Shown: positions 44,364-54,036, numbered from the stretch's first letter. The stretch: 56,740 bases of DNA from an uncultured Alphaproteobacteria bacterium (GCA_944390905.1 CALXRR010000003.1:1-56740); one strand, 5' to 3'. Notes: generated by a model not told the origin, from the sequence alone. A program made the numbers and translations.

Positions 44364-45683
44364 TTGAGCGGTTTTCAAATCCAAGAGCGAGAGGCGGTTA
44401 AGGCCGGCATAGTCTCACCCAATGTTTACGGAGAGAAAAGACAGTTGTCTCCGCAAGCTCGCTTGAGTGAAGCCGAAGGTCTGGCTCGCTCCATTAAGCT
44501 TGAAGTAGCCTTTGCCGAGAGCGTTAATATTAAGGAAATCAAAGCCGGCAGCTATTTTGGCGAGGGATATATAGACAAACTTCGCACCCAAATTGCAGAG
44601 CAGGGGATAGAGCTCATCATTGTCGATGCCTCATTAAGCCCCTTGCAGCAAAGAAATCTGGAAAAGAAGCTAAATACTAAGGTGATAGACCGCCGCGCCT
44701 TAATTCTGGAAATTTTTGGAGAAAGGGCTCAAACCAAAGAAGGCAAACTTCAGGTCGAACTAGCACACCTTAGCTATCAGCGTAGCCGCTTGGTTCGTAG
44801 CTGGACTCACTTGGAGCGCCAAAGAGGCGGTGCCGGTTTTTTAGGCGGCCCCGGAGAACGCCAAATTGAACTTGACCGCCGCATTATTGATGAAAAGATT
44901 ATTCGTATCCAAAAAGAACTTGAAAAAGTCAAACAAACCCGAAGCCTGCAACGTCGCTCACGTAAAAAGATACCCTATCCGGTAGTAGCTTTGGTTGGTT
45001 ATACTAATGCAGGCAAGTCATCTATTTTTAATTTTCTGACCGGAGCAGCTGTCCTAGCCGAAAATCAGTTGTTTGCCACTCTTGACCCAACGATGAGGCG
45101 TTTGCAGCTATCCTCCGGTAAAGAGGTTATTCTCTCCGATACGGTAGGATTTATTTCAGACCTACCTCATGAGCTGATAATGGCATTCCGCGCTACTCTA
45201 GAAGAAGTACTTGAGGCGGATATTATAGTCCATGTCCGAGACGCGTCTAATCCTGATTCTGATTCCCAAAAACAAGACGTCCTAGGCGTGCTGTCCAATC
45301 TTGGCTTGCCACATATAGAAGAGGCATCCAATTATATTGAGCTGTTTAACAAAATTGATTTGCTTGATGAAGATGATGTTCAGAGAATAGTTGAAATGTC
45401 CCGCCGCAAAAGTAATATAATGCCGTTTTCGGCAGTTAGCGGCTTCGGCAAAGATGCTCTATTGCATCAAATTATGCAAATACTATCCGCAGCAGACCAA
45501 TCAATTAAAGTAAAAGTCCATGCATCTGACGGCAAAATCATCTCCTGGCTTCATAAAAATACACAAGTTTCCGAAATTAGCAACCACGGAGAACAGATGA
45601 TTATTTCTTGCAAAATCCCTCCTGAAAATTTGTCTCGACTTCAAAACCTTCCCAATATAATCATTTCAAAAAACAAAAGTTAA
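44364..45683 (+). CDS. hflX: Ribosome-splitting GTPase HflX
   Basis: 439 residues. An N-terminal nucleotide-binding domain and a helical linker with GGPGERQIELDRR precede an Obg-like G domain: G1 GYTNAGKSSIFN, G3 DTVGFISDLPH and G4 NKID. A TTG start (44364) with AGG five bases upstream follows the usual closeness to hfq. It rescues stalled or stressed ribosomes. No clear terminator hairpin was seen after the stop. Confidence 0.96.
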   Translation: MSGFQIQEREAVKAGIVSPNVYGEKRQLSPQARLSEAEGLARSIKLEVAFAESVNIKEIKAGSYFGEGYIDKLRTQIAEQGIELIIVDASLSPLQQRNLEKKLNTKVIDRRALILEIFGERAQTKEGKLQVELAHLSYQRSRLVRSWTHLERQRGGAGFLGGPGERQIELDRRIIDEKIIRIQKELEKVKQTRSLQRRSRKKIPYPVVALVGYTNAGKSSIFNFLTGAAVLAENQLFATLDPTMRRLQLSSGKEVILSDTVGFISDLPHELIMAFRATLEEVLEADIIVHVRDASNPDSDSQKQDVLGVLSNLGLPHIEEASNYIELFNKIDLLDEDDVQRIVEMSRRKSNIMPFSAVSGFGKDALLHQIMQILSAADQSIKVKVHASDGKIISWLHKNTQVSEISNHGEQMIISCKIPPENLSRLQNLPNIIISKNKS

Positions 45684-45780
45684 TATATTATTTTTTTATT
45701 CAGGCACTGTAAATCCCCGATATCGTGATTATATAACATATCAGTTAATTAAAAATAAGTAATAAACGGAGGTTTAGAAT

Positions 45781-46668
45781 ATGCGCCATTTTGTTCCCTT
45801 GGGGCTTGAACATGCTAAAAATTACATGAAATTATATACCAAGAGTCAAAACAAAAGTTTTAATAGCAGTTTTTTCAGCCTTTGGTTAAATAACGATATT
45901 TACAAATACGAGGTTTGCTTTGACAATAACCTTTGCTGGGTTCGCTATCATGATAAAGATAAAGAATATTACCACCTTCCGGTAGGGGACTTGCGCACCT
46001 ATAGCCTTGAAAAACTTATTTTAAAAGAGTTCCCCCGCGATGCCAAAATCACTAATGTTATGGCTCCGATGGCACTCAAAATTCATTTATCTTGCCGTAA
46101 CAAAATCAAATTAAGAGAAGACCCCAAAACAGCTGAATATCTTTATGAGGTAGATAAACAAATAAATCTTCCGGGGATAAGATATCATCTTCGCCGCCAG
46201 CATGTCAGAGCTTTTATTGATAATTATGACTATAAATATGTCAAACTTTATGCAAAGAATATCCCAGCTGTTTTATCTTTTCATACAAATGTTATCAAGG
46301 AACAACATCAGCATAGTTATGATTATATCAAGAAACAAGATGATTTAATTACCAATATTTTTCAAAACTGGCAAATATTTCAAAATATAGTCAAAGGCAA
46401 TGTGCTGTTGATGGATGATAAAGTCGTTGGCTATGTTTTGGGTGAAGCGGTTGATAAAGAAAATGTGTTCATGTATTTCAGCAATGCCGCATCATGCTGG
46501 AGAGGAGCCCAAGAAAGCGGAGAACTACTGTTTTTGGAACAGCACTACCGCTGCCGCCATTTAAACACCGGCGAAGATAAAGGAATCCCTTCACTCCGCC
46601 GAATAAAACAGGAATATAGCCCGGAATTTAAAAAGATGAAAAAATATCATATCCGCCGAGCAAATTAG
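45781..46668 (+). CDS. DUF2156 (phosphatidylglycerol lysyltransferase-like GNAT) protein
   Basis: 295 residues. The GIRYHLRRQHVRAFIDNYDYKY segment and the C-terminal VGYVLGEAV, EDKGIPSLRRIKQEYSPEF pattern fit DUF2156, a double-GNAT fold shared with the catalytic part of MprF-like aminoacyl transferases, but without the membrane flippase domain. The acyl donor and acceptor are unknown. A strong GGAGG site lies eight bases before the ATG. Its stop overlaps the stop of the convergent glycosyltransferase gene. Confidence 0.82.
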   Translation: MRHFVPLGLEHAKNYMKLYTKSQNKSFNSSFFSLWLNNDIYKYEVCFDNNLCWVRYHDKDKEYYHLPVGDLRTYSLEKLILKEFPRDAKITNVMAPMALKIHLSCRNKIKLREDPKTAEYLYEVDKQINLPGIRYHLRRQHVRAFIDNYDYKYVKLYAKNIPAVLSFHTNVIKEQHQHSYDYIKKQDDLITNIFQNWQIFQNIVKGNVLLMDDKVVGYVLGEAVDKENVFMYFSNAASCWRGAQESGELLFLEQHYRCRHLNTGEDKGIPSLRRIKQEYSPEFKKMKKYHIRRAN

Positions 46669-47615
46669 CGCTCCAAAGCCCCCAAGGGTTTTGTTACACG
46701 ACGGATACCTTGCAGCTTTTCAAATTCTGCTTTCATTTTTTGCAGCCGTCTTAAATTAGGCAACTGCGGCACCATTTGGTTGAGCAGATAAACACCAAAG
46801 GCTTGAGAGCAGTAAGGAAGCATCCTTGTCTTGCGAATATATTTCCAATAAGCAGAGACAGCCTTTTTGTATAGCAGTTTAAGGGTAGGGGCGTCCAACT
46901 CCGGATGGTCGGTAATCATATTGCAATAAGCCATAAAACGGTCATGATCAAGCTGCAGCTTGTTTCCCGAAAGGTTGCCGATTTCCTTAGGCACAAGGAC
47001 TACCGGCGCATCCATCTTGATAATTCCGTGAGCATGTGCGGCTGAACGAATAGGGATAGATTCATCTTGAATAAATACTCGTTCGTCAGCACCTTTAGCT
47101 TTTTTCAGTACATCAGCTTTAATCAGTTGCCCCATACGGGTAAAGCGCCCTTTAAGCACCGCCGGCAAAGCATTTTCATAAAAAAAGAAATGGAATTGAC
47201 CTGTCATTTCTTTTTCCAACTCTTGAGGCTCTTTTCCGGTTTTGATGAAGCCTCCATACACCATATCAGCATCATTTTCTCGAGCTAAATTCAACATAAT
47301 TTCGGTTGAATCCAGCGGAAAAATATCATCAGAATCAAGCATTCTGATAAACTCACCATGAGCTAAGGCAATTCCCTGATTGATTCTAGGACTGATACCA
47401 CGATTATCGTCATTTTCAACAATAATCACGTTAGGATAACCCGCAGTGTATTTTTTTATAATTTCTACAGACTCATCAGAAGATTTATCATCAATAAAAA
47501 TAAATTCCGGATTATTAAGCCCCGTCTGATTCAGTAAAGCCTTGAGCACAGACGGCAAATAATAAGCCTTGTTATAAACCGTCATTACAAAGCTGACATC
47601 AATATCGTTAGTCAT
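46665..47615 (-). CDS. Family 2 glycosyltransferase
   Basis: 316 residues. A GT-A fold: DVSFVMTVYNKAYYLPSVLKALLNQT, FIFIDDKSSDES, and the metal-binding DSDD in RMLDSDDIFPLD near 107-115. The C-terminal half is helical without a membrane anchor. It transfers a sugar from a nucleotide donor, presumably to an envelope polysaccharide; donor and acceptor unknown. The ATG at 47615 has AGAGG six bases upstream. It follows the DUF2155 gene by ten bases, so it is the last gene of the mla-like operon. Confidence 0.88.
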   Translation of the reverse strand: MTNDIDVSFVMTVYNKAYYLPSVLKALLNQTGLNNPEFIFIDDKSSDESVEIIKKYTAGYPNVIIVENDDNRGISPRINQGIALAHGEFIRMLDSDDIFPLDSTEIMLNLARENDADMVYGGFIKTGKEPQELEKEMTGQFHFFFYENALPAVLKGRFTRMGQLIKADVLKKAKGADERVFIQDESIPIRSAAHAHGIIKMDAPVVLVPKEIGNLSGNKLQLDHDRFMAYCNMITDHPELDAPTLKLLYKKAVSAYWKYIRKTRMLPYCSQAFGVYLLNQMVPQLPNLRRLQKMKAEFEKLQGIRRVTKPLGALER

Positions 47616-47625
47616 AACCAACCTC

Positions 47626-48696
47626 TTACATATTCAGTTCGGGGAGCTGCTGATATTGCCCATTATCAAATTCAATAGTCTGTTCACCCTCATCTTCGGG
47701 AACAAATTCTTCAGGCGTCCCAAAGTCAGCAGTTTCAACAGCAGATGAATTTTGGCTTGCAGCATCAGTCGGGAGCCCAACACCGCCGGCCTCAGGTTCC
47801 AAGACTTGAATATTTTCAAAAGCACCTTCTTGCAATTCAACATTAGCGCTGTCTATCCCCATAGCAGGAACAGATTCGCCAGAGGCTTCCTGAACCTTTG
47901 GCTGAGGATTGTTGCTTTGAACCGGCAACAACTCCTGCGGCTCGCCTTCAATATTATAAGCGGCCTCCGTCTCAAAGACAGTTTCTCCTGCATTTTGTGC
48001 CGCTTCAGGCAAAACAACCTCTTGCTCCTGAGGTAAAACTTCAGCTTTGGTCGGTACAGTTTCAAGAGCATTATCCGTCTGCTGATTATTTTCCGACACC
48101 GGCTGAGTTTGCGCTGCATTTTCAGCGGCAGAAGGCTGAGCAGATGTTTCAGAGGTTGATGTTTCAAAACTGATTAAATTTTCGGGTTCGCCGTCATTTT
48201 GCGGAGACTCACCGTCTTCTGATGGTTTCAAGTCTTGCTCCATGATAATTTCATCTCTGGCACGCAACTCTTCATCTGATAAGATTTTAGCTTTGCTGAC
48301 ATCACCATTAAAGCATTGCAGCAACCACACATCATAGATCGGATGTTCAATAGCATTCAAAGCCGGACTGGATGAAATCATCCATCCTTTAAAAATGTTT
48401 ACAACTTTGCCGTCAAGTTGTTCATCGACCACATCCACAAAAGCATAGTTATCGGGAGTTTCCTCCGGTGGGCGGGTTTTGCAGGCTCTGACCACGATAG
48501 AAAAGCTTCCGAATTTAGTTTCGGCATTAACTGGCACTTCAATCACGCTGACGCGGCCGGTAATTTTATCCATAGCCTGCAACTTGGCCATATTTGTCGG
48601 AACTTCTTTGGCCCAAGCCTGAGAGCTCAAGCCGAAAGCTGTAGCCGCTAACAGAGCCGAAACTCTGCACCAATTTTTAATTTTCACCATTTCCAT
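47626..48696 (-). CDS. DUF2155 periplasmic protein with long low-complexity tail
   Basis: 356 residues. A signal peptide (cleavage after AWA, near 29) is followed by the DUF2155 domain at about 35-150: MDKITGRVSVIEVPV, FGSFSIVVRACKTRPPEETPDNYAF, FKGWMISSSPALNAIEHPIYDVWLLQC. The remaining 200 residues are Glu/Gln/Ala/Pro-rich and probably disordered, longer than in most family members. Function is unknown; it is conserved next to mlaD in alphaproteobacteria. The start overlaps the end of mlaD by 20 bases, with GGTGA before the ATG. Confidence 0.88.
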   Translation of the reverse strand: MEMVKIKNWCRVSALLAATAFGLSSQAWAKEVPTNMAKLQAMDKITGRVSVIEVPVNAETKFGSFSIVVRACKTRPPEETPDNYAFVDVVDEQLDGKVVNIFKGWMISSSPALNAIEHPIYDVWLLQCFNGDVSKAKILSDEELRARDEIIMEQDLKPSEDGESPQNDGEPENLISFETSTSETSAQPSAAENAAQTQPVSENNQQTDNALETVPTKAEVLPQEQEVVLPEAAQNAGETVFETEAAYNIEGEPQELLPVQSNNPQPKVQEASGESVPAMGIDSANVELQEGAFENIQVLEPEAGGVGLPTDAASQNSSAVETADFGTPEEFVPEDEGEQTIEFDNGQYQQLPELNM

Positions 48697-49138
48697 TGTC
48701 TGTCACCATAAAGATTATTTCGCCAACCATATCTTCAATAGTTTTGAAATCTTTCACTTTAGCGATTTCATCGCCGTTAGCCAATAAATCCTTAGATGTT
48801 CCCGGTTCGATTTTGATAAACTTGTCACCGATAAGCCCGTCGCCGACAATAACGGCAGTGCTGTCTTTAGGCAGTTTGATATCCGGAGCAATACTCATCA
48901 CCACTTCGGCATCATAATTTTGGGTGTCAAGCTTTTGAGCAATAACCGTACCGACCTTAATTCCGTTAATACGCACATCGGAGCCGACGTTTAACCCGCC
49001 TACTTTCAAGAACCGTGCAGTTACCTCATATCCTTTAACAACTTGCAAATCAGATACTTTATAAGCAAAGAACAGGAAAAAAGCGGCCACAACCAGCACC
49101 ACCAATCCCATAATAGTTTCCATAGGTTTTTTATTCAT
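48677..49138 (-). CDS. mlaD: MCE/MlaD-type lipid-transport protein
   Basis: 153 residues. One N-terminal transmembrane helix (about 9-28) and a single MCE domain (YEVTARFLKVGGLNVGSDVRINGIKVGTV...GDGLIGDKFIKIEPG), followed by a short tail. MlaD hexamers carry phospholipids between membranes with MlaFEB; those partners are not in the window. It is immediately downstream of a second MCE gene. Confidence 0.93.
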   Translation of the reverse strand: MNKKPMETIMGLVVLVVAAFFLFFAYKVSDLQVVKGYEVTARFLKVGGLNVGSDVRINGIKVGTVIAQKLDTQNYDAEVVMSIAPDIKLPKDSTAVIVGDGLIGDKFIKIEPGTSKDLLANGDEIAKVKDFKTIEDMVGEIIFMVTDNGNGEN

Positions 49139-49164
49139 GAATACACCTCGTTAAAAAAGTCATA

Positions 49165-49710
49165 TTACTTACAATTTTTCTTATTAGCCTTACCAATGGA
49201 AACGATTCTATCGATAAGTTCTTCCATTACCATAGCGTCCTGAGTATAAGAGAATTCACCCCCCGGAGCCAAATAATCCGGAGATCCGCCCGGCTCAATC
49301 TCAATATACTTTTTGCCCATAATACCTTCGCTGACGATAGAAGCATTACTGTCATCAGGGATTTGTACGCTGCTATCAATATCAAGAGTTAATATGGCAT
49401 GAAATTTATCATCAAGTTGCGCATCTACTACAGAACCGATAGTCATACCGGCCATTCTGACTTTATCTCCGGGGAGCAATCCGTCAGTTCTTCCAAATCT
49501 TGCGCTCACTTCATAGGATTCGGCATTTTGGACGCTTTTTTCTTTATGAATACCCAAATACATCAACAACGCCGCCACAACCAAGCAGGCATATAGTCCG
49601 ATTTTGATTTGAGTGGCCGTTTCTTTAGAATATTGTTCAGGCACTTTTCCTCTCCAGTAAAACATAACGATTAGCATCAAGATAGAATAAAATAAATATT
49701 TTGTCACCAA
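49165..49710 (-). CDS. Second MCE/MlaD-like protein, diverged paralogue
   Basis: Up to 181 residues. An MCE domain (YEVSARFGRTDGLLPGDKVRMAGMTIGSV...SEGIMGKKYIEIEPGG) follows a transmembrane helix (IKIGLYACLVVAALLMYLGI). The N-terminus is uncertain: the full frame from TTG 49710 adds another hydrophobic stretch, while ATGs at 49677 or 49665 give a single-anchor protein; none has a clear ribosome site. About one third of the MCE domain matches the downstream mlaD by eye. The pair could form mixed hexamers (inference). Confidence 0.8.
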   Translation of the reverse strand: MVTKYLFYSILMLIVMFYWRGKVPEQYSKETATQIKIGLYACLVVAALLMYLGIHKEKSVQNAESYEVSARFGRTDGLLPGDKVRMAGMTIGSVVDAQLDDKFHAILTLDIDSSVQIPDDSNASIVSEGIMGKKYIEIEPGGSPDYLAPGGEFSYTQDAMVMEELIDRIVSIGKANKKNCK

Positions 49711-49800
49711 ACTTTTAAATAAATTAAAATAATTGTTAAAATTTAAAAATAATCAGCTAGACTAACAACCAGATAATCGATTCACCAGCGGGGTATAAAA

Positions 49801-50532
49801 ATGCTGACAATAAAAGGACTAAGCAAGAACTTTGGCTCGATAGAGGCACTGTCGGACATCAGTTTCAAGGCCGAGCAGGGGGATATTATATCGATTCTCG
49901 GTCCTAACGGCGCCGGAAAAACAACTTTGATAAGAATATTAAGTGGCATTTTATCCCCAAGCAAGGGCGAGATTTTGTTTGACGGAGTTGAAATTAGCCG
50001 CAATAGAGTCGATGTGCTGCGTCAAATAGGCTATATAGCTGAAAACAGTCCCATGTATGGTGATATGAATGGTTACGAGTTTATCAAATATTCGGCAGCG
50101 CTGCATCAGATTCCTAAACCCCAATTCAATACCCGACTTGAGGTCTTAAGCACTGGTCTTGAGCTCAAAGACATTCTGCACCGACGTATTTCCGAGCTTT
50201 CTAAAGGCTACCGCCATCGCCTAGGGATAGCCTCAGCCTTAATCCATAATCCTAAAGTTTTGATTATGGACGAACCTTCCGAAGGCCTAGACCCCAATCA
50301 AAAGCATATTTTTCAAAAGTTTATAAAAGATTTTGCCGCCAAAGGCATCGTCTTAATGTCGACCCATATTTTAGAGGACGTATCAGCCTTGTCCAGTCGT
50401 ATCTTACTTATTAATCAAGGCAAATTGATACAAGATACCACCTCAACACGCTTTCGCTACCAAATGCCGGAACACGATTTGGCCGCCGTTTTCAGAAATT
50501 TAACTCTACGCTCACCCAGCAAGGAGAAATAG
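49801..50532 (+). CDS. ABC exporter ATPase, GldA/NatA type
   Basis: 243 residues, one ABC domain: Walker A GPNGAGKTT (about 39-47), signature LSKGYRHRLGIASAL (Ser-Lys in place of Ser-Gly) and Walker B VLIMDEPSEGLDP. It has the NatA/CcmA branch pattern of ATPases that pair with ABC-2 permeases. It is the first gene of a four-gene exporter operon; two bases separate it from the permease. The substrate is unknown. Confidence 0.92.
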   Translation: MLTIKGLSKNFGSIEALSDISFKAEQGDIISILGPNGAGKTTLIRILSGILSPSKGEILFDGVEISRNRVDVLRQIGYIAENSPMYGDMNGYEFIKYSAALHQIPKPQFNTRLEVLSTGLELKDILHRRISELSKGYRHRLGIASALIHNPKVLIMDEPSEGLDPNQKHIFQKFIKDFAAKGIVLMSTHILEDVSALSSRILLINQGKLIQDTTSTRFRYQMPEHDLAAVFRNLTLRSPSKEK

Positions 50533-50533
50533 C

Positions 50534-51250
50534 ATGACCTCATTAACCACAATTGTTTTCAAAAAAGAATTACAAGACTATTTCAAAGGCCTGATGTCTT
50601 GTTTTATCTTTGCTGTATATGTAGGAATTACCTTGATAACCACCTTTTATTTTGGTAGCTTTCTTGATACTAATAACACCTCGTTAGAATCTTTTTTCCG
50701 TTTTCAGCCAGAGATTTTAGCCATGATAATTCCGGCGGTTTGCATGCATTTGTGGACAGATGAGTACCGCCTCGGCACCATTGAATTTATCATGTCTCAA
50801 CCTGTTAGTTATACATCCTTGGTCACCGGTAAATTTTTTGCAGCTTTCGTTTTTAGTTTACTAATGTTATTCTTAACTCTTCCGCTAGTCTTCTTTAGCA
50901 GCTTTTATCTTGATATGGACGGAGGGCGCATAGCCAGTGGCTATCTGGGCTGTGTCTTGGTTGTTCTATCTTTTTGCGGCATATGCTGCGCGGTTTCGGC
51001 GCTAAGCTCACGCCCCATAGTTACATACCTGATGTCCTTTTTCACCATTTGGGGACTAATGTATTTTAACTTAACCCCAATCCTTCAAAAAGCTTTCGGC
51101 CTGCAATATCTGCCCTCTGGCAGCTTTATGCAGCAATATATTAATTTTATATCCGGTCAAATAAATATCGGCTCAGTGCTTTATTTTGTTTTGCTAACAT
51201 TACTCGGCCTATGGATAAATACCGAAGCCCTTAAAGCCCAAAGAGTTTAA
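50534..51250 (+). CDS. ABC-2 type permease, GldF-like
   Basis: 238 residues with six hydrophobic segments. FKKELQDYFKGLMSCFIFAVYVG opens the protein, and the WTDEYRLGTIEFIMSQPVSYTSLVTGKFFAAF segment is the typical ABC-2 cytoplasmic loop contacting the ATPase. The order ATPase-permease-GldG-like-DUF4340 indicates the Gld-like exporter class found in gliding Bacteroidota and also in many alphaproteobacteria. AAGGAG precedes the ATG. Confidence 0.9.
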   Translation: MTSLTTIVFKKELQDYFKGLMSCFIFAVYVGITLITTFYFGSFLDTNNTSLESFFRFQPEILAMIIPAVCMHLWTDEYRLGTIEFIMSQPVSYTSLVTGKFFAAFVFSLLMLFLTLPLVFFSSFYLDMDGGRIASGYLGCVLVVLSFCGICCAVSALSSRPIVTYLMSFFTIWGLMYFNLTPILQKAFGLQYLPSGSFMQQYINFISGQINIGSVLYFVLLTLLGLWINTEALKAQRV

Positions 51251-51270
51251 CTAGTCAAAAGGAATATTCC

Positions 51271-53112
51271 ATGCGCAAATCTATTCGCTTGTCAGCTTTT
51301 ATCATCCTGATAATACTTGGCTTTTTGCTGTTGGGGCAAGGGCTAAGCCTCTTGTTTAGAGAATATTTTTTCGACAATACATCTCACAACCAATATAGCC
51401 TTTCTGATACCGGACAGCAGATAGCAGCCTCTTTGCCTGATGATGTAAATATAAATTTGTACTATTCTCCCCAAATCAGTAAAGAATATCCGACCACGGG
51501 AGTATATTTTGACTACGTACTTAAAATTATGCAACAACTGCAAGATTCTTCAGATGGAAAAATTACTCTCAAAGTAGTTTATTTGAATAATGATGAAAAA
51601 TCAGAACTTGAAGCCGCTAAAATCAAGCTCAAACCATTTATCAGTAAAGATGGTAAGTCAAACCTCTATTTTGGAGCATTACTCCGCAATTCTGCCGGAG
51701 ATAGTATCCGTATCCCTAACTTTACGGAAGGGCGGCGCAATCAGGTTGAAGCCGATTTGAGCAGGGCTCTGGTGCGCTTGACCCAAAAACAACCCTTAAC
51801 AACCATCGGCTTGATAGCTCCTGATTTAGACTTTGGAGCCTCAAACGGCTCTTCAGGTTTGATTGATGGCGGCAGTTGGAATATCTTCCGCCCGCTGGCA
51901 TCAGAATACCTCATACAGAGGATTCCCACCTCTGCGGTTCAAATTGGCGCTGATATTAATACCGTAATTGTAGTCAATCCGGCACAAGGATTAAGCAAGC
52001 TCAACCTCTATGCCTTGGATCAATTTTTGCTTCGCGGCGGTAATATTATTTTGTTCGCCGATTCTCTAAATGAACATCTGTTGCAGCCCAATTCTGCCGC
52101 AATGCTAAATCAATTTTTGCAGCCCAAAGGCATAAGCATTAATGATACCCAAGTCATAGGGAATATAAATGACGCAGGCCAGCTCCGGACTTCTCTTTCA
52201 TTATCTGACGCAAATATTAATCATAGTCACATTTTGACTCAGGGAATTAATCTTTTATCCCTATACGCTCCGGCACAACTTGTTATCGAAGACACCGCTT
52301 CAGATACAAGCGTCATCACCACTCTAGCATCAGCATCTGGCTCAACCGTAACTATCCCGGTCGCCGATTATCAGCAACACCGACAGCTCAACCAAAGCAG
52401 CCAGACACAACCTTCAGCCCAAAGCCCCGCCTTAATATCCTTGGTCGAAGGCGAGTTTAACTCCGTGTTTGAGGATAATATTATCAAAGATTCTCAACAG
52501 CGCAAACAAATGCTTTCCTTCCTGCCACAGTCTGTAAAAAGCGGCAAAATCTTAATCATAGGCGATATTGACTTTTTGTATAACGATCAATGGTCCGACA
52601 GCCGTAGTATTAACGATAACCCGATTTATGGGATTATTCCGACTGCAGATAACGGAGATTTCTTGCTGAAAAGTATAGATTATTTCTCCGGTCGCAACAA
52701 TCTCTTACGCTATTCAAAGCCGCAACCACCATCAACAGAAAGTCTTAATCAGATATTCACCGCCAATGCCAAACAACAGTTTTCTGCAGAACACAGCCAA
52801 ATCATACATCAACTTGAGCAAGCTCAAAGTGAATATGTTAAATTGACACGTCTTGCTCAAACTAAAGCGTTAAATTATGCCGAAATCAAACGCATGGAAG
52901 AAGTTTCCGCCGCCATCACCGAAGGAGAAAAATCTTTGCACAGTTTGGATTATGCTGAAAATAAAAATATCCAAACCAACCGCCAGCGATTTATTTTACT
53001 AAATATCTTCGCTATGGCTTTGCTTTTGTTTGTTATTATTTATGGTTTTCGCAGATATATACGCTCTCAAGCTTATCCCAAAGATATAAAGGAGAAAGTC
53101 CATGCAGAATAA
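51271..53112 (+). CDS. GldG-like ABC transporter auxiliary protein
   Basis: 613 residues. Hydrophobic anchors lie at each end (about 8-28 and 572-592) around a large extracytoplasmic domain. The early motif NQYSLSDTGQQIAASLPDDVNINLYYS, then VEADLSRALVRLT and LFADSLNEHLL, fits the ABC_transp_aux/GldG family. It is thought to work with the permease in export or envelope assembly; the substrate is not known. It overlaps the next gene by 11 bases. Confidence 0.88.
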   Translation: MRKSIRLSAFIILIILGFLLLGQGLSLLFREYFFDNTSHNQYSLSDTGQQIAASLPDDVNINLYYSPQISKEYPTTGVYFDYVLKIMQQLQDSSDGKITLKVVYLNNDEKSELEAAKIKLKPFISKDGKSNLYFGALLRNSAGDSIRIPNFTEGRRNQVEADLSRALVRLTQKQPLTTIGLIAPDLDFGASNGSSGLIDGGSWNIFRPLASEYLIQRIPTSAVQIGADINTVIVVNPAQGLSKLNLYALDQFLLRGGNIILFADSLNEHLLQPNSAAMLNQFLQPKGISINDTQVIGNINDAGQLRTSLSLSDANINHSHILTQGINLLSLYAPAQLVIEDTASDTSVITTLASASGSTVTIPVADYQQHRQLNQSSQTQPSAQSPALISLVEGEFNSVFEDNIIKDSQQRKQMLSFLPQSVKSGKILIIGDIDFLYNDQWSDSRSINDNPIYGIIPTADNGDFLLKSIDYFSGRNNLLRYSKPQPPSTESLNQIFTANAKQQFSAEHSQIIHQLEQAQSEYVKLTRLAQTKALNYAEIKRMEEVSAAITEGEKSLHSLDYAENKNIQTNRQRFILLNIFAMALLLFVIIYGFRRYIRSQAYPKDIKEKVHAE

Positions 53113-54025
53113 GAGTTTACAACAAGCTTTAATTTTCTTTATATTTTCACTCTTAGTTAGTTTTGGAGCCCTGTGGAAGTTCAAACTCACATCTGACGGA
53201 GATGGTATCCAGCATACCTTTATTTCCTCACAAAGCAATATCGAAGAAATCTCCTCTATATCCCTAAAACTTCCGGAAAACACGCTTGTATTTGATAAAG
53301 AAGATAACGTGTGGCGCGTTCGTAATGCTGATTCTTATCCGGCTAATTATAAACTTATGAACGAATTTTTTACGTTTATTCAGAGCTCAGCCATTTATCG
53401 CCAAGTTGATTTAGATGATGCTGCCGCCCAAAAGATTTTTTCCCAACCGGTACAAATCACTCTGACCGATAGACACGGAGAAGAGCTAAGAGAAGTTATC
53501 CTCGGAGCCAAAACACCCAATCGTCAAATGTCTTATGCCCAAATCAAAGGCCAAGAAGGCTACTATTTGGTCGAAAACAATATTGTTTTTCCTGACTATC
53601 TGGCCTTGTGGCTGCAACAGCCGCTGTTGAGCCTAAGCAAACCCCAAATAATGTCAATATCAATTAACGGACATAAAACCTCACGCCAAAGCTCGTCTCA
53701 AGAGTTTAAAACCGCAAAATTAAACTCACTGATAAAGAGTCTTGAATTTGTAGGATTTATAGATGTTCTTTCCGCCCAAAATTTTGATGAAAGCACCTTC
53801 GCAACTCCGCATAATATCACAGTTACAGAGTTTAGCGGCTTGATTATATCTTTGAATATTTATAAGAAAGGTGAAGAATACTGGATAAAACAAAAGCTTT
53901 CATCAGCCAAATTATCTCAAAATAATGTTGAACAATATATCAAAGACAGCGAATTTTTGTATGACTATTGGTATTTCAGAGTTTCTGCTGATTTAGGACA
54001 AGAGCTCTATTCAGCCACACTTTGA
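53102..54025 (+). CDS. DUF4340 domain protein
   Basis: 307 residues. One N-terminal transmembrane segment (about 8-25), then an extracytoplasmic part with the DUF4340 pattern: FDKEDNVWRVRNADSYPANYKLMNEFFTFI, VILGAKTPNRQMSYAQIKGQEGYYLV. Function is unknown, but the domain is commonly encoded after GldG-like genes and probably forms part of the exporter complex. AAGGAG precedes the ATG inside the end of the upstream gene; the histidine-kinase gene starts 11 bases on. Confidence 0.85.
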   Translation: MQNKSLQQALIFFIFSLLVSFGALWKFKLTSDGDGIQHTFISSQSNIEEISSISLKLPENTLVFDKEDNVWRVRNADSYPANYKLMNEFFTFIQSSAIYRQVDLDDAAAQKIFSQPVQITLTDRHGEELREVILGAKTPNRQMSYAQIKGQEGYYLVENNIVFPDYLALWLQQPLLSLSKPQIMSISINGHKTSRQSSSQEFKTAKLNSLIKSLEFVGFIDVLSAQNFDESTFATPHNITVTEFSGLIISLNIYKKGEEYWIKQKLSSAKLSQNNVEQYIKDSEFLYDYWYFRVSADLGQELYSATL

Positions 54026-54036
54026 GGATTTTATAG

